A stretch of DNA of 64,000 nucleotides from assembly GCA_031178355.1 (NCBI GenBank), contig JAPSJC010000002.1, positions 56,014 to 120,013 of the forward strand, written 5' to 3'. Source of the DNA: Ureibacillus sp. (GTDB lineage Bacteria; Bacillota; Bacilli; Bacillales_A; Planococcaceae). The position numbers and the translations under genes are program-made. The notes beneath the pieces were generated by a model. It ran no database searches and was not told the DNA's origin. It was given only the letters and a program-made list of their open reading frames with translations. Below, one piece after another: positions 49,118 to 60,548 of the stretch (position 1 is the first letter of the stretch; every line of letters starts with the position of its first letter).

Positions 49118-50081
49118 GAATTAAGAAGAATGGTAAGCCAATGATTGCAACTAGAGATACGACCGGTATTTCAAGTGGAGCAAAAATTATGCGACTTATA
49201 AAATCTGTACCTATCATAAATGCACCACCAATTATAATCGAAAGAGGTATGATCGTTCTGTAGTCAGCTCCTGATATTCGACGAACCATATGGGGGATAA
49301 ATAAACCAATAAACGCTAAGTTGCCAATTATTGCAACAGCACACCCTGCTAATATGATGACAATTAGAATAAAAATTACTTTAACTGTTTTAATCTTTTG
49401 ACCAAGACCTATCGCTAAATCTTCATTTAAACTAATAATCGTTAATTGTTTACTATAAATAATAGCAATAAATAGACCTAGTAATATGAATGGCACAATA
49501 ATAAGAGACTGCCAACTTACCCCAATGAGTCCACCTGCTGTCCACATTGTTAAATCCTTTGAAACATTAAAAAGAATTCCTATTCCATTAGCAATTGCCT
49601 GAAGAAATAGAGATACAGCAGAACCCGCCAATACTAGTTTAAGTGGGGATAGACCCTTTTTAGAAGTCATACCTATTCCGAAGACAAGCAACATCCCAAT
49701 GGCAGCACCAATCAAGGAGCTTAACATAAGACCAAGCATAGATAACCCTGGGAGCATGACAAATGTTAGAACCAGTGAAAGATTTGAACCAGAAGTTAGC
49801 CCTAATAAACCTGGATCAGCAAGAGGATTACGTGTTAGCCCTTGCATAATTGCTCCTGCAACTGCTAATGCAGCACCTACAAAAAAGGCTGCAATAACAC
49901 GAGGAATTCGGATTTCTCTTAAAATATCATAATAATTACCGCCAGGTTCCCCTATTAGTGCTTCTATTAAATCAGATAATGTTGTATTAGCAGCACCAAA
50001 ACCAAGTGCAACAGCTGTTATAACAATTAAGATGACCATTGACAGAGTTAGCTTTAGTATAAAGGAATAGGTTGATTTCAT
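49086..50081 (-). CDS. FecCD family siderophore ABC permease
   Basis: GAIMQGLTRNPLADPGLLGLTSGSNL motif. Confidence 0.93.
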   Translation of the reverse strand: MKSTYSFILKLTLSMVILIVITAVALGFGAANTTLSDLIEALIGEPGGNYYDILREIRIPRVIAAFFVGAALAVAGAIMQGLTRNPLADPGLLGLTSGSNLSLVLTFVMLPGLSMLGLMLSSLIGAAIGMLLVFGIGMTSKKGLSPLKLVLAGSAVSLFLQAIANGIGILFNVSKDLTMWTAGGLIGVSWQSLIIVPFILLGLFIAIIYSKQLTIISLNEDLAIGLGQKIKTVKVIFILIVIILAGCAVAIIGNLAFIGLFIPHMVRRISGADYRTIIPLSIIIGGAFMIGTDFISRIIFAPLEIPVVSLVAIIGLPFFLILVRKGGRTFA

Positions 50082-50131
50082 TTTGTAAGATACGCTCCAA
50101 TCCTTTTGCTCAAAACATTGAGTATGAAATG

Positions 50132-51061
50132 TTATTTTAAAAACGATTCTTCAAAGAAAGATAATTGGTACTCTAGAGATGAAGCATCATTAAAATAGAA
50201 AGCTTCTCCATTTGCAGTAAAAACATTACCATTTTTCACCGCTGGTATATTGTTATACCAATCAGATGTAGTGAAAGAAATATCCTGACCTTTAGAAACG
50301 AGATTCAAGATTAAATAATCCCCTACATAATCACCTAATACTTCTTGTGAGATAGCGAAGTAACCAGGTTCAAGTGCTACATCTTTTACTGATTGTGGCA
50401 TATTTAGACCCATAGCTTGATATAAAATTTCTGTACCGCGACCCCATGCATCTCCGAAAAGATAAAGTTGTTTATCATAATTTTCAGCAACTGTAATCGT
50501 TGCATCCTCACCTATTTTCGCTTTAACTTTTTCACCAATTTCTGCTGCACGTTGTTTGAAATCTTCTACCCATGCTGTCGCTTCTTTTTCTTTATTCACA
50601 ACTTTTCCTACTTCAATATGTTGTTGTAAGTAATCATACTCACCATAAGTAAACAGTACTGTCGGTGCAATTTCGTTCAATTTATCCGCATTGTCAATGT
50701 TATCTAAACCAATGATCAGATCAGGGTTTAATTCGATTATTTTTTCTAAATCTTCATTTGTAACTGCTTCTACTTCCTTTAATTCTGATTCAAAATTTGG
50801 ATTTGATTTTGACCAAGAATCTACGCCTACAATATTTACACCTAGTTTAATTAAATCTCCCGCATAGGAAGATAAAACAACAACTCTTTGCGGGTCTGCA
50901 GGTACTTCAATGTCCCCTTTAGAAGATTGATAAATAATTGTATCCGTAAGCGTTGTTTCACTATCACTAGAAGTTGTATTTTCGTCTTCTTTATTTCCAC
51001 ATGCAGCAAGAGCAAAAGCAACTACTGCTACAATAAGTAATAACCATTTTTTCATTTTCAT
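50132..51061 (-). CDS. Iron-siderophore ABC transporter substrate-binding lipoprotein
   Basis: Lipobox ALAACGN; DPQRVVVLSSYAGDLIKLGVNIVGVD. Confidence 0.9.
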   Translation of the reverse strand: MKMKKWLLLIVAVVAFALAACGNKEDENTTSSDSETTLTDTIIYQSSKGDIEVPADPQRVVVLSSYAGDLIKLGVNIVGVDSWSKSNPNFESELKEVEAVTNEDLEKIIELNPDLIIGLDNIDNADKLNEIAPTVLFTYGEYDYLQQHIEVGKVVNKEKEATAWVEDFKQRAAEIGEKVKAKIGEDATITVAENYDKQLYLFGDAWGRGTEILYQAMGLNMPQSVKDVALEPGYFAISQEVLGDYVGDYLILNLVSKGQDISFTTSDWYNNIPAVKNGNVFTANGEAFYFNDASSLEYQLSFFEESFLK

Positions 51062-51858
51062 AATTCTCCTTTTATTAAATCATAGGTAATACAAATAGGT
51101 TTTTCTGTACGTGGATCCTTTGCAATAACTGCATCAATTTGAAATACAGCTTTCAAAGTTTCCTTGGTCATGACTTCCTCCGGTGTTCCTGCACTAACAA
51201 GTTCCCCTCTTTGTAATGCAATCATATAGTGAGAAAATCTTGCAGCCTGATTTAGATCGTGTAATACCATCACAATCGTTCTATTTTCTTCTGCATTCAG
51301 TTTTTGTAGTAGTTCTAAAACCTCTAGTTGATGTGCTAAATCTAAATAAGTCGTTGGCTCATCCAAAAAGATCATCCCTGTATTTTGAGCAAGGGCCATG
51401 GCAATCCAAACCCGTTGCCGCTGCCCTCCAGACAATTCATCAACAAATAAATGACGGTAATCTGCTGTGTTCGTCGCTTTCAACGCCCATTCAATTATTC
51501 TCTTATCTTCTTTTGAAATACCTCGCAAACCAGACTGGTGAGGATATCTTCCATACGAAACTAGTTCCTCAACTGTTAAACCAACCGCGCTATCTTGAGT
51601 TTGGGGAAGTATAGCCAACTCTTTTGCTAATTCCTTTGTTAGCTTCTTGTGGATACTCTCACCATCAAGTAAAACTTGCCCACCTTGATAAGGGATAACA
51701 CGCGTCATAGATTTTAACAGTGTTGATTTGCCACAACCGTTTGAACCGATAATCGTAGTGATTTGTCCATCCGGAATGTGAATTGATAATCCATCTATGA
51801 TTATTTTTTTCTCGTAAGCTACTTTGATATTTTGCGCTTGAAGTCTTATTGCTATCAT
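51058..51858 (-). CDS. Iron-siderophore ABC transporter ATP-binding protein (FhuC-like)
   Basis: GSNGCGKSTLLK, LSGGQRQRVWIAMALAQ; likely start MIAIRLQAQNIKVAYEKK. Confidence 0.92.
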   Translation of the reverse strand: MIAIRLQAQNIKVAYEKKIIIDGLSIHIPDGQITTIIGSNGCGKSTLLKSMTRVIPYQGGQVLLDGESIHKKLTKELAKELAILPQTQDSAVGLTVEELVSYGRYPHQSGLRGISKEDKRIIEWALKATNTADYRHLFVDELSGGQRQRVWIAMALAQNTGMIFLDEPTTYLDLAHQLEVLELLQKLNAEENRTIVMVLHDLNQAARFSHYMIALQRGELVSAGTPEEVMTKETLKAVFQIDAVIAKDPRTEKPICITYDLIKGEL

Positions 51859-51871
51859 CTCCCAGTTGCAA

Positions 51872-51916
51872 TTGATAATCATTATCGATATACTTAACGA
51901 GAATGATTATCAATTA
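51872..51916. promoter_or_regulatory. Two Fur boxes in a divergent intergenic region
   Basis: TTGATAATCATTATCGATA (51872-51890) and CGAGAATGATTATCAATTA (51898-51916) resemble the Fur consensus. Confidence 0.88.
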
Positions 51917-51954
51917 TAAACGAACGAAAGTCAAGTTTTTTTTGGAGGATAAAG

Positions 51955-52989
51955 ATGGAGCTTTATGATGTTACAATTATTGGTGGGGGACCAGCTGGAT
52001 TATACAGTGCATTCTACAGTGGTCTCCGTAATATGAAGACCAAAATTATAGAAGTGCAATCAATTTTAGGGGGTAAGGTAAATATATACCCCGAAAAAAT
52101 GCTTTGGGATGTTGGTGGACAACCACCGATACAAGCACAGCATTTTATTCACAATTTAATTCAGCAAGCAATGACTTTTGAACCAACTGTTTGTCTCAAT
52201 ACGAAGGTGGACAACATAACAAAAGTTGAAAATTATTTTGTCATTGCAACAAATGATGGAAAATTGCATTATTCAAAAACAATTCTAGTTGCAGTTGGCG
52301 GCGGCATTTTAAATCCTATTAAATTAGATTTAGAAGGTGCAAAAAAGTACGAAATGACAAACTTACACTATACAATCTTAGGACTAGAACGCTTTAAGAA
52401 TAAAACTGTACTCGTTTCTGGTGGTGGAAATGGAGCAATCGATTGGGCTGTTGAATTACTGTATGTTGCAGAAGAAGTAATTGTTGTTTACAGGAAAGAT
52501 CAACTAACTGCTCATGAAGCGCAAATTGAGAAGTTAAAAGCACATGGTGTAAAGATTTTATTAAACGCAAAGATTAAAAAGCTTGTTTCTAATGAAGAAA
52601 AAACTATAATTAACGAGGTTGTCATCGACAATGCTGGGGATGAACAAATTTTGATTGTGGATGATATTTTAATTTGCCATGGATACAATCGTGAGATTTC
52701 ATTAACATACAGTAAAGAAATCCAACCGGAACTCCATGAAGAATATTATTTAGTGAGCAAAGGAAAATGTATGACGAATATTCCTGGAATTTTTGGTGCT
52801 GGGGATATTATGAGCTATGAAGATAAAGTAAATCTATTAATAGGTACATTTCAGGATGCGGTATTAGCTGTGAACAGTGCGAAATTATTTATTCAACCCG
52901 ATGCATCTAAAATTGGCATGGTATCCTCCCATAATGATATGTTCGAACAGAAAAATAGAGAGCTATTAGAAAAAATCTACCTATCGTAA
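51955..52989 (+). CDS. FAD/NAD(P) oxidoreductase, YcgT/IruO-like (ferredoxin-NADP reductase type 2)
   Basis: IIGGGPAGLYSAFYSGLRNMKTKIIE, VSGGGNGAIDWAVEL, GIFGAGDIM motifs. Confidence 0.88.
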   Translation: MELYDVTIIGGGPAGLYSAFYSGLRNMKTKIIEVQSILGGKVNIYPEKMLWDVGGQPPIQAQHFIHNLIQQAMTFEPTVCLNTKVDNITKVENYFVIATNDGKLHYSKTILVAVGGGILNPIKLDLEGAKKYEMTNLHYTILGLERFKNKTVLVSGGGNGAIDWAVELLYVAEEVIVVYRKDQLTAHEAQIEKLKAHGVKILLNAKIKKLVSNEEKTIINEVVIDNAGDEQILIVDDILICHGYNREISLTYSKEIQPELHEEYYLVSKGKCMTNIPGIFGAGDIMSYEDKVNLLIGTFQDAVLAVNSAKLFIQPDASKIGMVSSHNDMFEQKNRELLEKIYLS

Positions 52990-53105
52990 AAATAAATTGT
53001 AATTCTCCATCCCTCTAATAAATATCTTCTTACAAACTAAGATAACTCTTTTGTATAACAGAGCAGATATTAGTAAGTAAACATATGCTACAAAGCTTTT
53101 TCGCA

Positions 53106-53140
53106 CAAAAAAACCGAAGTATATTTGAGTATACTTCGGT
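53106..53140 (-). terminator. Rho-independent terminator of glmS
   Basis: ACCGAAGTATA-tttgag-TATACTTCGGT with T-run on the minus strand. Confidence 0.85.
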
Positions 53141-53158
53141 CCTTAATTTCATTTTTAT

Positions 53159-54961
53159 TTACTCAACCGTAACAGATTTTGCTAAGTTACGTGGTTTATC
53201 TACGTCCGCACGACGATGTAATGCAGCATAGTAGCTAATTAATTGTAATGGTATTACTGAAACAAGTGGTGTTAAAAGTGTATTTACTTTTGGAATCACA
53301 AGGCGATCTCCCTCTTCTTCCAATCCTTCCATGGCAATAATACATGCATTCGCTCCACGAGCTACCACTTCTTTTACATTACCGCGAATGTTTAGAGCAA
53401 CTTGCTCTTGAGTCGCTAGAGCAAATACTGGAGTACCTTCTTCAATTAATGCAATCGTACCATGTTTAAGTTCCCCACCAGCAAAACCTTCAGCTTGAAT
53501 ATATGAGATTTCTTTTAACTTCAATGCACCTTCAAGACTTACATAGTAGTCTAGATTACGGCCGATAAAGAATGCATTGCGAGCTACTTTTAGGTATTCT
53601 TCCGCGATTTGTTCTAGCTCATCTTTAGAATCTACTAATGTTTGAATACCATTCGCAGCGATTGCAAGCTCTTGTTTTAAATCAAAATCAACATCTTTAC
53701 CAAGGGATTGTGCAGTCACATAAGCCGCTACTGCTAATACTGCTACTTGAGCAACATACGCTTTTGTAGATGCAACAGCAATTTCAGGTCCTGCATGTAA
53801 TAATAACGTATAATCAGCTTCACGAGATAAAGTTGATCCAGGTACGTTTGTAACTGTCAATGCAGGATATCCTTGTTCTTTCATTTTCACAAGCACTTGG
53901 CGGCTATCCGCAGTTTCCCCAGATTGTGTAATATAGATAAATAGCGGTTTTTCTGATAATAATGGAACGTTATAACCAAATTCACTTGAAATGTGAACTT
54001 CAACAGGAATACCCGCTATTTTCTCAAAATATTGTTTCCCGATTAAACCAGCATGGTAACTTGTTCCTGCAGCAATAATATATAAACGGTCTGCTTCTTT
54101 TAATGCCGTCAGAATGTTTTCATCAATTGTGAGTTCGCCATTCGCACCACTATAAGCTTGAATAATTTTACGAACTACACCTGGCTGTTCGTCAATTTCT
54201 TTTAGCATATAATGAGGATATGTTCCTTTTTCGATATCGCTCGCATCTAACTCTGCTTTGAATGGTTTACGGTTAACAAGACGACCATCTAATGTTGTAA
54301 TTTCTACTTTATCTCTATGAACAAGTACGATTTCTTTATCACGTAGCTCAATAAATTGATCTGTTACTTGTAGCATTGCCATAGCATCAGATGCTACAAC
54401 GTTAAATCCGTCACCAACACCTACTAATAACGGAGATTTATTTTTCGCAACGTAAATTGTATCTGAATCCTCTTGGTCAAGAAGTGCAAGAGCATACGAA
54501 CCATGTACTAAAGATAGCGTCTTGCGGAAAGCTTCCTCTGTAGATAATCCTTCTTTAGCAAATAAATCAACTAGTTGCACGATTACTTCAGTATCAGTAT
54601 CTGATTGCATTTGAATGCCTTTTAAATAAGCTTTTTGTAATAAATGATAGTTTTCAATTACACCATTGTGTACAAGTGTATAACGACCAGTAGCACTTTG
54701 GTGAGGGTGAGCATTTAGTTTGTTTGGAACACCATGCGTAGCCCAACGAGTATGGCCAATCCCAATTGTAGAAGCAACATCGTCATTTACTGCTGTACGT
54801 AAATCAGCAATACGACCTTTTTCTTTAAATACAGTTACTCCTTCTTCATTTCGAACAGCTATTCCTGCCGAGTCATAACCTCTATATTCTAACTTTTCTA
54901 ACCCTTTTAATAAAATTTCTTTAGCGTCTAATACGCCATTATATCCAACGATTCCACACAT
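53159..54961 (-). CDS. glmS: Glutamine-fructose-6-phosphate aminotransferase (isomerizing)
   Basis: [10 protein letters not shown]-terminus; [14 protein letters not shown] domains; C-terminal LAKSVTVE. Confidence 0.97.
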   Translation of the reverse strand: MCGIVGYNGVLDAKEILLKGLEKLEYRGYDSAGIAVRNEEGVTVFKEKGRIADLRTAVNDDVASTIGIGHTRWATHGVPNKLNAHPHQSATGRYTLVHNGVIENYHLLQKAYLKGIQMQSDTDTEVIVQLVDLFAKEGLSTEEAFRKTLSLVHGSYALALLDQEDSDTIYVAKNKSPLLVGVGDGFNVVASDAMAMLQVTDQFIELRDKEIVLVHRDKVEITTLDGRLVNRKPFKAELDASDIEKGTYPHYMLKEIDEQPGVVRKIIQAYSGANGELTIDENILTALKEADRLYIIAAGTSYHAGLIGKQYFEKIAGIPVEVHISSEFGYNVPLLSEKPLFIYITQSGETADSRQVLVKMKEQGYPALTVTNVPGSTLSREADYTLLLHAGPEIAVASTKAYVAQVAVLAVAAYVTAQSLGKDVDFDLKQELAIAANGIQTLVDSKDELEQIAEEYLKVARNAFFIGRNLDYYVSLEGALKLKEISYIQAEGFAGGELKHGTIALIEEGTPVFALATQEQVALNIRGNVKEVVARGANACIIAMEGLEEEGDRLVIPKVNTLLTPLVSVIPLQLISYYAALHRRADVDKPRNLAKSVTVE

Positions 54962-55119
54962 ATAATTAATCCTCTCATGAATACATGTCAACATACCTTG
55001 TTAACAAAAGACAATGCACAAGGAATCTACAAATCAGCTTTATAAATGGAATTCTGTCTAATTCCTCTAATTGGCTCTGTAGGTTGATCATGCATTTTCC
55101 TATTTATATTTGCCTTTTC

Positions 55120-55300
55120 ATTTCTTTGTCCATAAAATTACTTTTATGTTTTAAAACGAAAATATCGACCGGGCATTCGATCGGGAGGCATCCGCCGAAA
55201 AATCGATAACCTCCACCTCGTCAACTAAGGATTAAAGTCCGTCCGATTTCCTTAGCTCAGGCGCTGTAATTGTCTTCCCTTAGCTTTTATAGCGCTTTAA
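55120..55300 (-). ncRNA. glmS ribozyme (5' UTR of glmS)
   Basis: Minus strand AGCGCCTGAGCTAAGG...CCTTAGTTGACGAGGTGGAGGTTATCGATTTTTCGGCGGATGCCTCCCG; cleavage expected between A55265 and G55264. Confidence 0.93.
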
Positions 55301-55548
55301 TCTCCTCCTTCTGCGCTTGTTTGAGTATTTTATTATTAATAATACATCAAACACATTCATCATACAGAATATGCAACTTTTCGTCAAATGTTTATGCACT
55401 TAGTCCTACTAACTCAAAATTAAAAAGTTAACAAAATTTCCACTAGAATCGGACATCTAGTGGAAATTTCATTAGTTAATTTATAATTTTGTAACAGTTT
55501 TTTGCGCTTGGTAAAAAAAGTTAAAATCTATTACACTACTTATTTTGT

Positions 55549-56073
55549 TTACAATCCTTTTTCTTCTAATAAGTTTACAATTTCCCGGTTAAAAGCATGC
55601 AAGTCCTTTGGTGTCCTGCTTGTTATAAGCTGCTTTTGGCATACTACTACTTCTTTATCATGGAATTTAGCACCGGCATTTTCTAAATCCACTTGAATAG
55701 ATTTATATCCAGTAATGTCACGACCTTCAATAGATCTAGCCGTAATTAATAATTGCGGCCCATGGCAAATTGCAAATACTGGTTTCATCTGACTCATAAA
55801 AGATTTCGCAAATGCAACAACACGGTCATCATCTCTCAGTAAATCTGGTGAAAATCCTCCTGGAATAAATAATGCATCAAAATCTTCAGGGTTTACATCA
55901 GATATGCCATATTCAATTTCAACACGTGCCTCACCTTGTTTTCCTCTTACAGCTTTACTTCCCTCTTTGTCAATCGTCACAACTGTATGCCCATGAGTTT
56001 CTAATGCTTCTTTTGGACTTGTGTATTCCATATCTTCAAACATATCTGTTATTAATGTAGCTATTCTCGCCAT
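55549..56073 (-). CDS. DJ-1/PfpI family type 1 glutamine amidotransferase-like protein
   Basis: AICHGPQLLITA nucleophile elbow; start MARIATLITDMFED. Confidence 0.9.
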   Translation of the reverse strand: MARIATLITDMFEDMEYTSPKEALETHGHTVVTIDKEGSKAVRGKQGEARVEIEYGISDVNPEDFDALFIPGGFSPDLLRDDDRVVAFAKSFMSQMKPVFAICHGPQLLITARSIEGRDITGYKSIQVDLENAGAKFHDKEVVVCQKQLITSRTPKDLHAFNREIVNLLEEKGL

Positions 56074-56139
56074 TACCTTCACTCCTAATAGTTGATTCAC
56101 ACCTACTATTGACGAAATATATTTCAAATAAACACGTGC

Positions 56140-56176
56140 TAAATAAAAAATCCAATAGAATTCAGCCTATTGGATT
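56140..56176 (-). terminator. Rho-independent terminator after glmM
   Basis: AAAATCCAATAG..attcag..CTATTGGATTTT. Confidence 0.75.
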
Positions 56177-56188
56177 TTGATTCTCATA

Positions 56189-57541
56189 TTATTCATTTAA
56201 TCCCATTTCTTCTTTAACAACAGAAGCAATACGATTTACATAATTTTCGCAATGTTCTTCAGTAGCAGCCTCTACCATCACACGTACCAAAGGTTCTGTT
56301 CCTGAAGGACGAACTAAAACTCGACCGTTACCCGCCATTTCACTTTCAACTTGTGTAATAACTTCAGCAACTTTTGTATTTTGTGTAACTGCGTTTTTAT
56401 CTGTAACTCGAACATTCACTAATTTTTGAGGATATATTGTCATTTCACTAGCAAGTTCAGATAGCCTTTTGTCAGTTTCTTTCATAATATTCACTAACTG
56501 AATCCCTGTTAATAAGCCGTCTCCAGTTGTATTATAATCGAGTAAAACAATATGGCCAGATTGCTCTCCACCTAAATTATAATCGTTTCTTCGCATCTCT
56601 TCTACTACGTAACGATCACCTACAGCTGTCTTTACGCTTGTCATTTCATTTTTTTCAAGTGCTTTATAAAAGCCCATATTACTCATTACTGTTGATACAA
56701 CAGTCTTTTTCTTTAAACGCCCTTTAAGATTCAAGTATTTTCCGATAATGAACATAATTTGATCACCATCTACTATTTTTCCGTTTTCATCAACAGCAAT
56801 AAGTCTATCCCCATCTCCGTCAAAAGCTAATCCAACATGAGCGCCACGTTCAACGACAAAAGAGGCTAGTTTTTCAGGATGTGTTGAACCAACACCATTA
56901 TTAATATTTAAGCCATTTGGAGATGAACCCATAGATGAAATATCAGCTTCTAAGTCGGCAAATAAATGCGTTGCTAAAGAAGAAGTGGCACCATGAGCAC
57001 AGTCAAGGGCAACATGTATACCCATAAAATCTTCGTCAACAGTTTGCTTTAAGTACGAGATGTATTTTTGGCCACCTTCGAAGTAGTCACTAACAGTACC
57101 TAAATCGGCACCTATTGGACGTGGTAGTGTATCTTCTTCTAAATCAAGATAACTTTCGATCTCCGTTTCTTGTGCATCCGTTAATTTAAATCCATCTGGA
57201 CCAAAAAATTTAATACCATTATCAGCAACAGGATTATGAGAGGCTGAAATCATTACACCTGCATCAGCATTCATAACACGAGTTAAATAGGCTACTCCAG
57301 GGGTACTAATAATCCCCAGTCTCATAACTTCTACACCAATAGATAGTAAACCTGCTACTAATGCGCCTTCTAACATATGACCAGAAATTCGTGTATCTCG
57401 ACCTATAATTACTTTTGGACGTCCTGTAGCCTGCTTTGTTAACACATATCCACCAATACGTCCTAATTTATATGCTAATTCTGGTGTTAACTCACTATTT
57501 GCTATACCACGAACGCCATCAGTTCCGAAATATTTTCCCAT
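56189..57541 (-). CDS. glmM: Phosphoglucosamine mutase
   Basis: [38 protein letters not shown]. Confidence 0.97.
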   Translation of the reverse strand: MGKYFGTDGVRGIANSELTPELAYKLGRIGGYVLTKQATGRPKVIIGRDTRISGHMLEGALVAGLLSIGVEVMRLGIISTPGVAYLTRVMNADAGVMISASHNPVADNGIKFFGPDGFKLTDAQETEIESYLDLEEDTLPRPIGADLGTVSDYFEGGQKYISYLKQTVDEDFMGIHVALDCAHGATSSLATHLFADLEADISSMGSSPNGLNINNGVGSTHPEKLASFVVERGAHVGLAFDGDGDRLIAVDENGKIVDGDQIMFIIGKYLNLKGRLKKKTVVSTVMSNMGFYKALEKNEMTSVKTAVGDRYVVEEMRRNDYNLGGEQSGHIVLLDYNTTGDGLLTGIQLVNIMKETDKRLSELASEMTIYPQKLVNVRVTDKNAVTQNTKVAEVITQVESEMAGNGRVLVRPSGTEPLVRVMVEAATEEHCENYVNRIASVVKEEMGLNE

Positions 57542-57657
57542 TAAGTTTTTCTCTCCTTCAATGCTAGACATCCTTTTAAAACTAGACAATCAATGCTTCT
57601 GTAATTAATCTCAAATTTATACAATAATTACATTCTCTTTATAATTTTTTAATATCC

Positions 57658-58683
57658 CTATTCATTTGAATTGTTTTCATCTTCTACTACTTGTTCATCT
57701 TCATTAATTACTTCATCTGTAGGTTCTTCGCCTTGTGGTGCTTCTACTTTAGATACATTAGCTTGTACAATTATGGTTTGAGAGGAAAGCTTGGTTGCTC
57801 CGTTAGGCACAACAAGATTCACTTCATATTGACCTGGCTCCTCGAGTTCTGACACGTCAAATTCTACGACTAATTCAGATAATCCGTCAATAATGGATTT
57901 CGGACCAAAGACTTGAACCAATTGAGTAGTCGTTGATAGACGGTTTATCTTAACCCCTTCTTTTGGTGTACCAACTTGTTGAATACGAATAGGTAAATCG
58001 TGACTATATTCTTCTAATTCAACTTTCACCTTTACTTTTGCCGGTTCAATAACAACATCTAATTTATTTAAGTTACCATCGAGGACTTTTACTTCTGCAT
58101 CTTGTTCAAATGACCGATTAATACCATGACTACTTGTTACAGTTGCTTTCACATAATTTATACTTGCTACCACACTTTTTGCCCCAGTTACAAACACAGT
58201 ACCGGGTTCAGCAACCATACTATTCAAGACAAATGCTTCATTTATAAGGCTACTATTCATCTCAGGTTCAATTGGTAATTCCGCTGTAACCTTTTCTTCA
58301 ATAGATACATTGACGTATTCAGGATTTATTTTTACAGATAACTTATCTGAAAACGCTTCAGATTGTATCTTAACTCTATGTTCACCTATTAAGAATGAAT
58401 CTAAGTCAACAAATAGTTTAAAATCCTTTTTCAGCTTTGTGTTTAATACAATCGGCATCGGACCTTCTATTGTTACATCAACCGTTTCAGGTAGACCTGA
58501 TACAATTAAATTATCAGAATCATAGTACGCTTCAAGTGGAATATCAGTAAGAACATCTACATGATTGTTAGAAGATGATGTTGTTCCATCACTAAGTAAG
58601 GATTTCACATAAAAGAACATTAATATGGCAAGGATTAATGCAGTAATTCTTAAAATCCACGGACTATCAAAAATTTTATCCAT
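57658..58683 (-). CDS. cdaR: YbbR-domain regulator of CdaA
   Basis: N-terminal TM then YbbR repeats; between cdaA and glmM; start MDKIFDSPWILRI. Confidence 0.93.
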   Translation of the reverse strand: MDKIFDSPWILRITALILAILMFFYVKSLLSDGTTSSSNNHVDVLTDIPLEAYYDSDNLIVSGLPETVDVTIEGPMPIVLNTKLKKDFKLFVDLDSFLIGEHRVKIQSEAFSDKLSVKINPEYVNVSIEEKVTAELPIEPEMNSSLINEAFVLNSMVAEPGTVFVTGAKSVVASINYVKATVTSSHGINRSFEQDAEVKVLDGNLNKLDVVIEPAKVKVKVELEEYSHDLPIRIQQVGTPKEGVKINRLSTTTQLVQVFGPKSIIDGLSELVVEFDVSELEEPGQYEVNLVVPNGATKLSSQTIIVQANVSKVEAPQGEEPTDEVINEDEQVVEDENNSNE

Positions 58684-59512
58684 TCTTTTTCCCCCTCCAA
58701 GTCCACTTAGAGGACAGATCCGAATCTTGCTCTGGACCAAACCACATTTTTCTTAATTGTGTTTCAAATTCATCTATAGTTAGATTGCGATTTAGGTTGC
58801 CATTTTTCGCCAAGCTAATAGCACCTGTTTCCTCCGATACAATTATCGTAATGGCATCCGTTACTTCACTTAAGCCAAGAGCTGCACGATGTCGTGTACC
58901 TAACTCTTTTGATATAAATGTACTTTCAGAAAGTGGTAAATAACATGCTGCTGCTCCTACTTTATTTTTTTGTACTACAACAGCACCATCATGTAATGGG
59001 GTATTTGGTATGAATATATTAATTAACAATTCTGAGCTAATATCTGCATTCATTTTTATACCTGTTTCAATATACTCATTTAAACCCGTTTCATTTTCAA
59101 TTGAAATTAAAGCCCCTATACGCCTTTTAGCCATATAGCTTATTGCTTTTTTCATTGCTTCAATGAGCCTAGTTTGTTCATCACCTACTTGACCCGAAGA
59201 ACGTTGGAATATTTTCCCTCTTCCGAGTTGTTCCAGCGCTCTTCTAATTTCAGGTGTGAAGATAATAATGATTGCTATGAACCCGAAGTCGATCACTTGT
59301 TGTAGCATCCAACCTAATGTATCGAGACCAAATATTTCTGTCGCAATTCTTGAAAATATAATAACAAATAAACCTTTAAGTAATTGAACAGCTTTTGTTC
59401 CTTTAATGAGGGTTAGTAATTTATATACTACGTACCAAACGAGTAGGACGTCTAAAAAGCTTACAATCACATTCACAGGTGTATAATCTGTAAATTGTTG
59501 AATAATCTGCAT
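58676..59512 (-). CDS. cdaA: Diadenylate cyclase CdaA
   Basis: Three TMs then DAC domain with LHDGAVVV (DGA) and GTRHRAALGLSE (RHR). Confidence 0.96.
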   Translation of the reverse strand: MQIIQQFTDYTPVNVIVSFLDVLLVWYVVYKLLTLIKGTKAVQLLKGLFVIIFSRIATEIFGLDTLGWMLQQVIDFGFIAIIIIFTPEIRRALEQLGRGKIFQRSSGQVGDEQTRLIEAMKKAISYMAKRRIGALISIENETGLNEYIETGIKMNADISSELLINIFIPNTPLHDGAVVVQKNKVGAAACYLPLSESTFISKELGTRHRAALGLSEVTDAITIIVSEETGAISLAKNGNLNRNLTIDEFETQLRKMWFGPEQDSDLSSKWTWRGKKNG

Positions 59513-59927
59513 GTGGCATCCCCCACTTTTTTTCTAGCTAATACCCTATAATCATTATCACGCTACAGAATAGCCGTTTCATAATACATGATGACAGATA
59601 CCGTTAACAGTGGTTCTAGACAATTTGATTAAGGGGATTAATTATGAATAAATGTTAAAAACAGTATATCATAATTAAACAATAGATTTCTCGATTTTAG
59701 TAAGTAACAAATAGGGCTATGGAAAAAGTTAATTGCCTATATTTTGCGAACTAGCCAAAATTGTATACTAACTTTTCTTTCAATATGTATTTAAATAAGG
59801 GTAAACTGATTTTTTTCTAAAAAATCGATTCAGATCAATTTCAAAATCCTCCAAGAAAAAAGTCCACTCTTTCCGAGCAGACTCCATCTTTTATAATATA
59901 TGAATTCGTAGCTGAATATATTATTTG

Positions 59928-60536
59928 TTATTGAAATAGTTCGACAACAGTATTGGCCATTGATTTGATCTCATACCATAGCCATTCAAAAACCTCATCA
60001 ATTTCTTCAATTTCTCCTGTTACAACAGCAGTAGAAGCCATATACTCCCCGTTGATCACAGTAATGTTCCCATCGACTTCACCTTCAACGATGATATCGC
60101 CATTTTTTACAACAATATCACCTTTAACGATTACACCTTCAGGTACGATGACTGTTTGCCCATCTAGAACTAAGTTAGGTTGTTTTGTAACAGAGAACTC
60201 ATTGTTTTGATAACTGCCAATTAATGAAGTACTCATGAATAAAAAGAAAACGGCAACTGCTACTAAGATTGGATGACGTCTAAACCATCTTTGAACACCT
60301 ACACGACTTTTTCCTTTCGGTAAGCGTTTCATTACCTCTGATTCAAAATGAGGAGGCGCTGTGATATGTGCAGCACTTTTTACAAAAGCTACAGTGTCGC
60401 TCAATTCGTGCATATGCTGCCTGCAAGAAGCGCAGTTTTGTAAGTGTTGTTTGAGTTGTTGTTCATTTTCACGGCTGATATCACCATCTAAGTACTCTTG
60501 CATATAGTCAACAATATATTGTGGACACGTACCCAT
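59928..60536 (-). CDS. rsiW: Anti-sigma-W factor
   Basis: HCCC zinc anti-sigma N-terminus (QHLQNCASCRQH), TM, and RsiW-like C-terminus; adjacent to sigW. Confidence 0.93.
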   Translation of the reverse strand: MGTCPQYIVDYMQEYLDGDISRENEQQLKQHLQNCASCRQHMHELSDTVAFVKSAAHITAPPHFESEVMKRLPKGKSRVGVQRWFRRHPILVAVAVFFLFMSTSLIGSYQNNEFSVTKQPNLVLDGQTVIVPEGVIVKGDIVVKNGDIIVEGEVDGNITVINGEYMASTAVVTGEIEEIDEVFEWLWYEIKSMANTVVELFQ

Positions 60537-60548
60537 GCAAATAACCTC

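Noticed and set aside
51845-51882. Possible AUA start for the FhuC-like ATPase
   Set aside because: In-frame ATGs at 51858 and 51882 are available; start ambiguity only.
60060-60200. Bactofilin-like repeats in the RsiW C-terminus (KGDIVVKNGDIIVEGEVDGNITVING)
   Set aside because: Similar extracytoplasmic region is present in known RsiW proteins, so not new.
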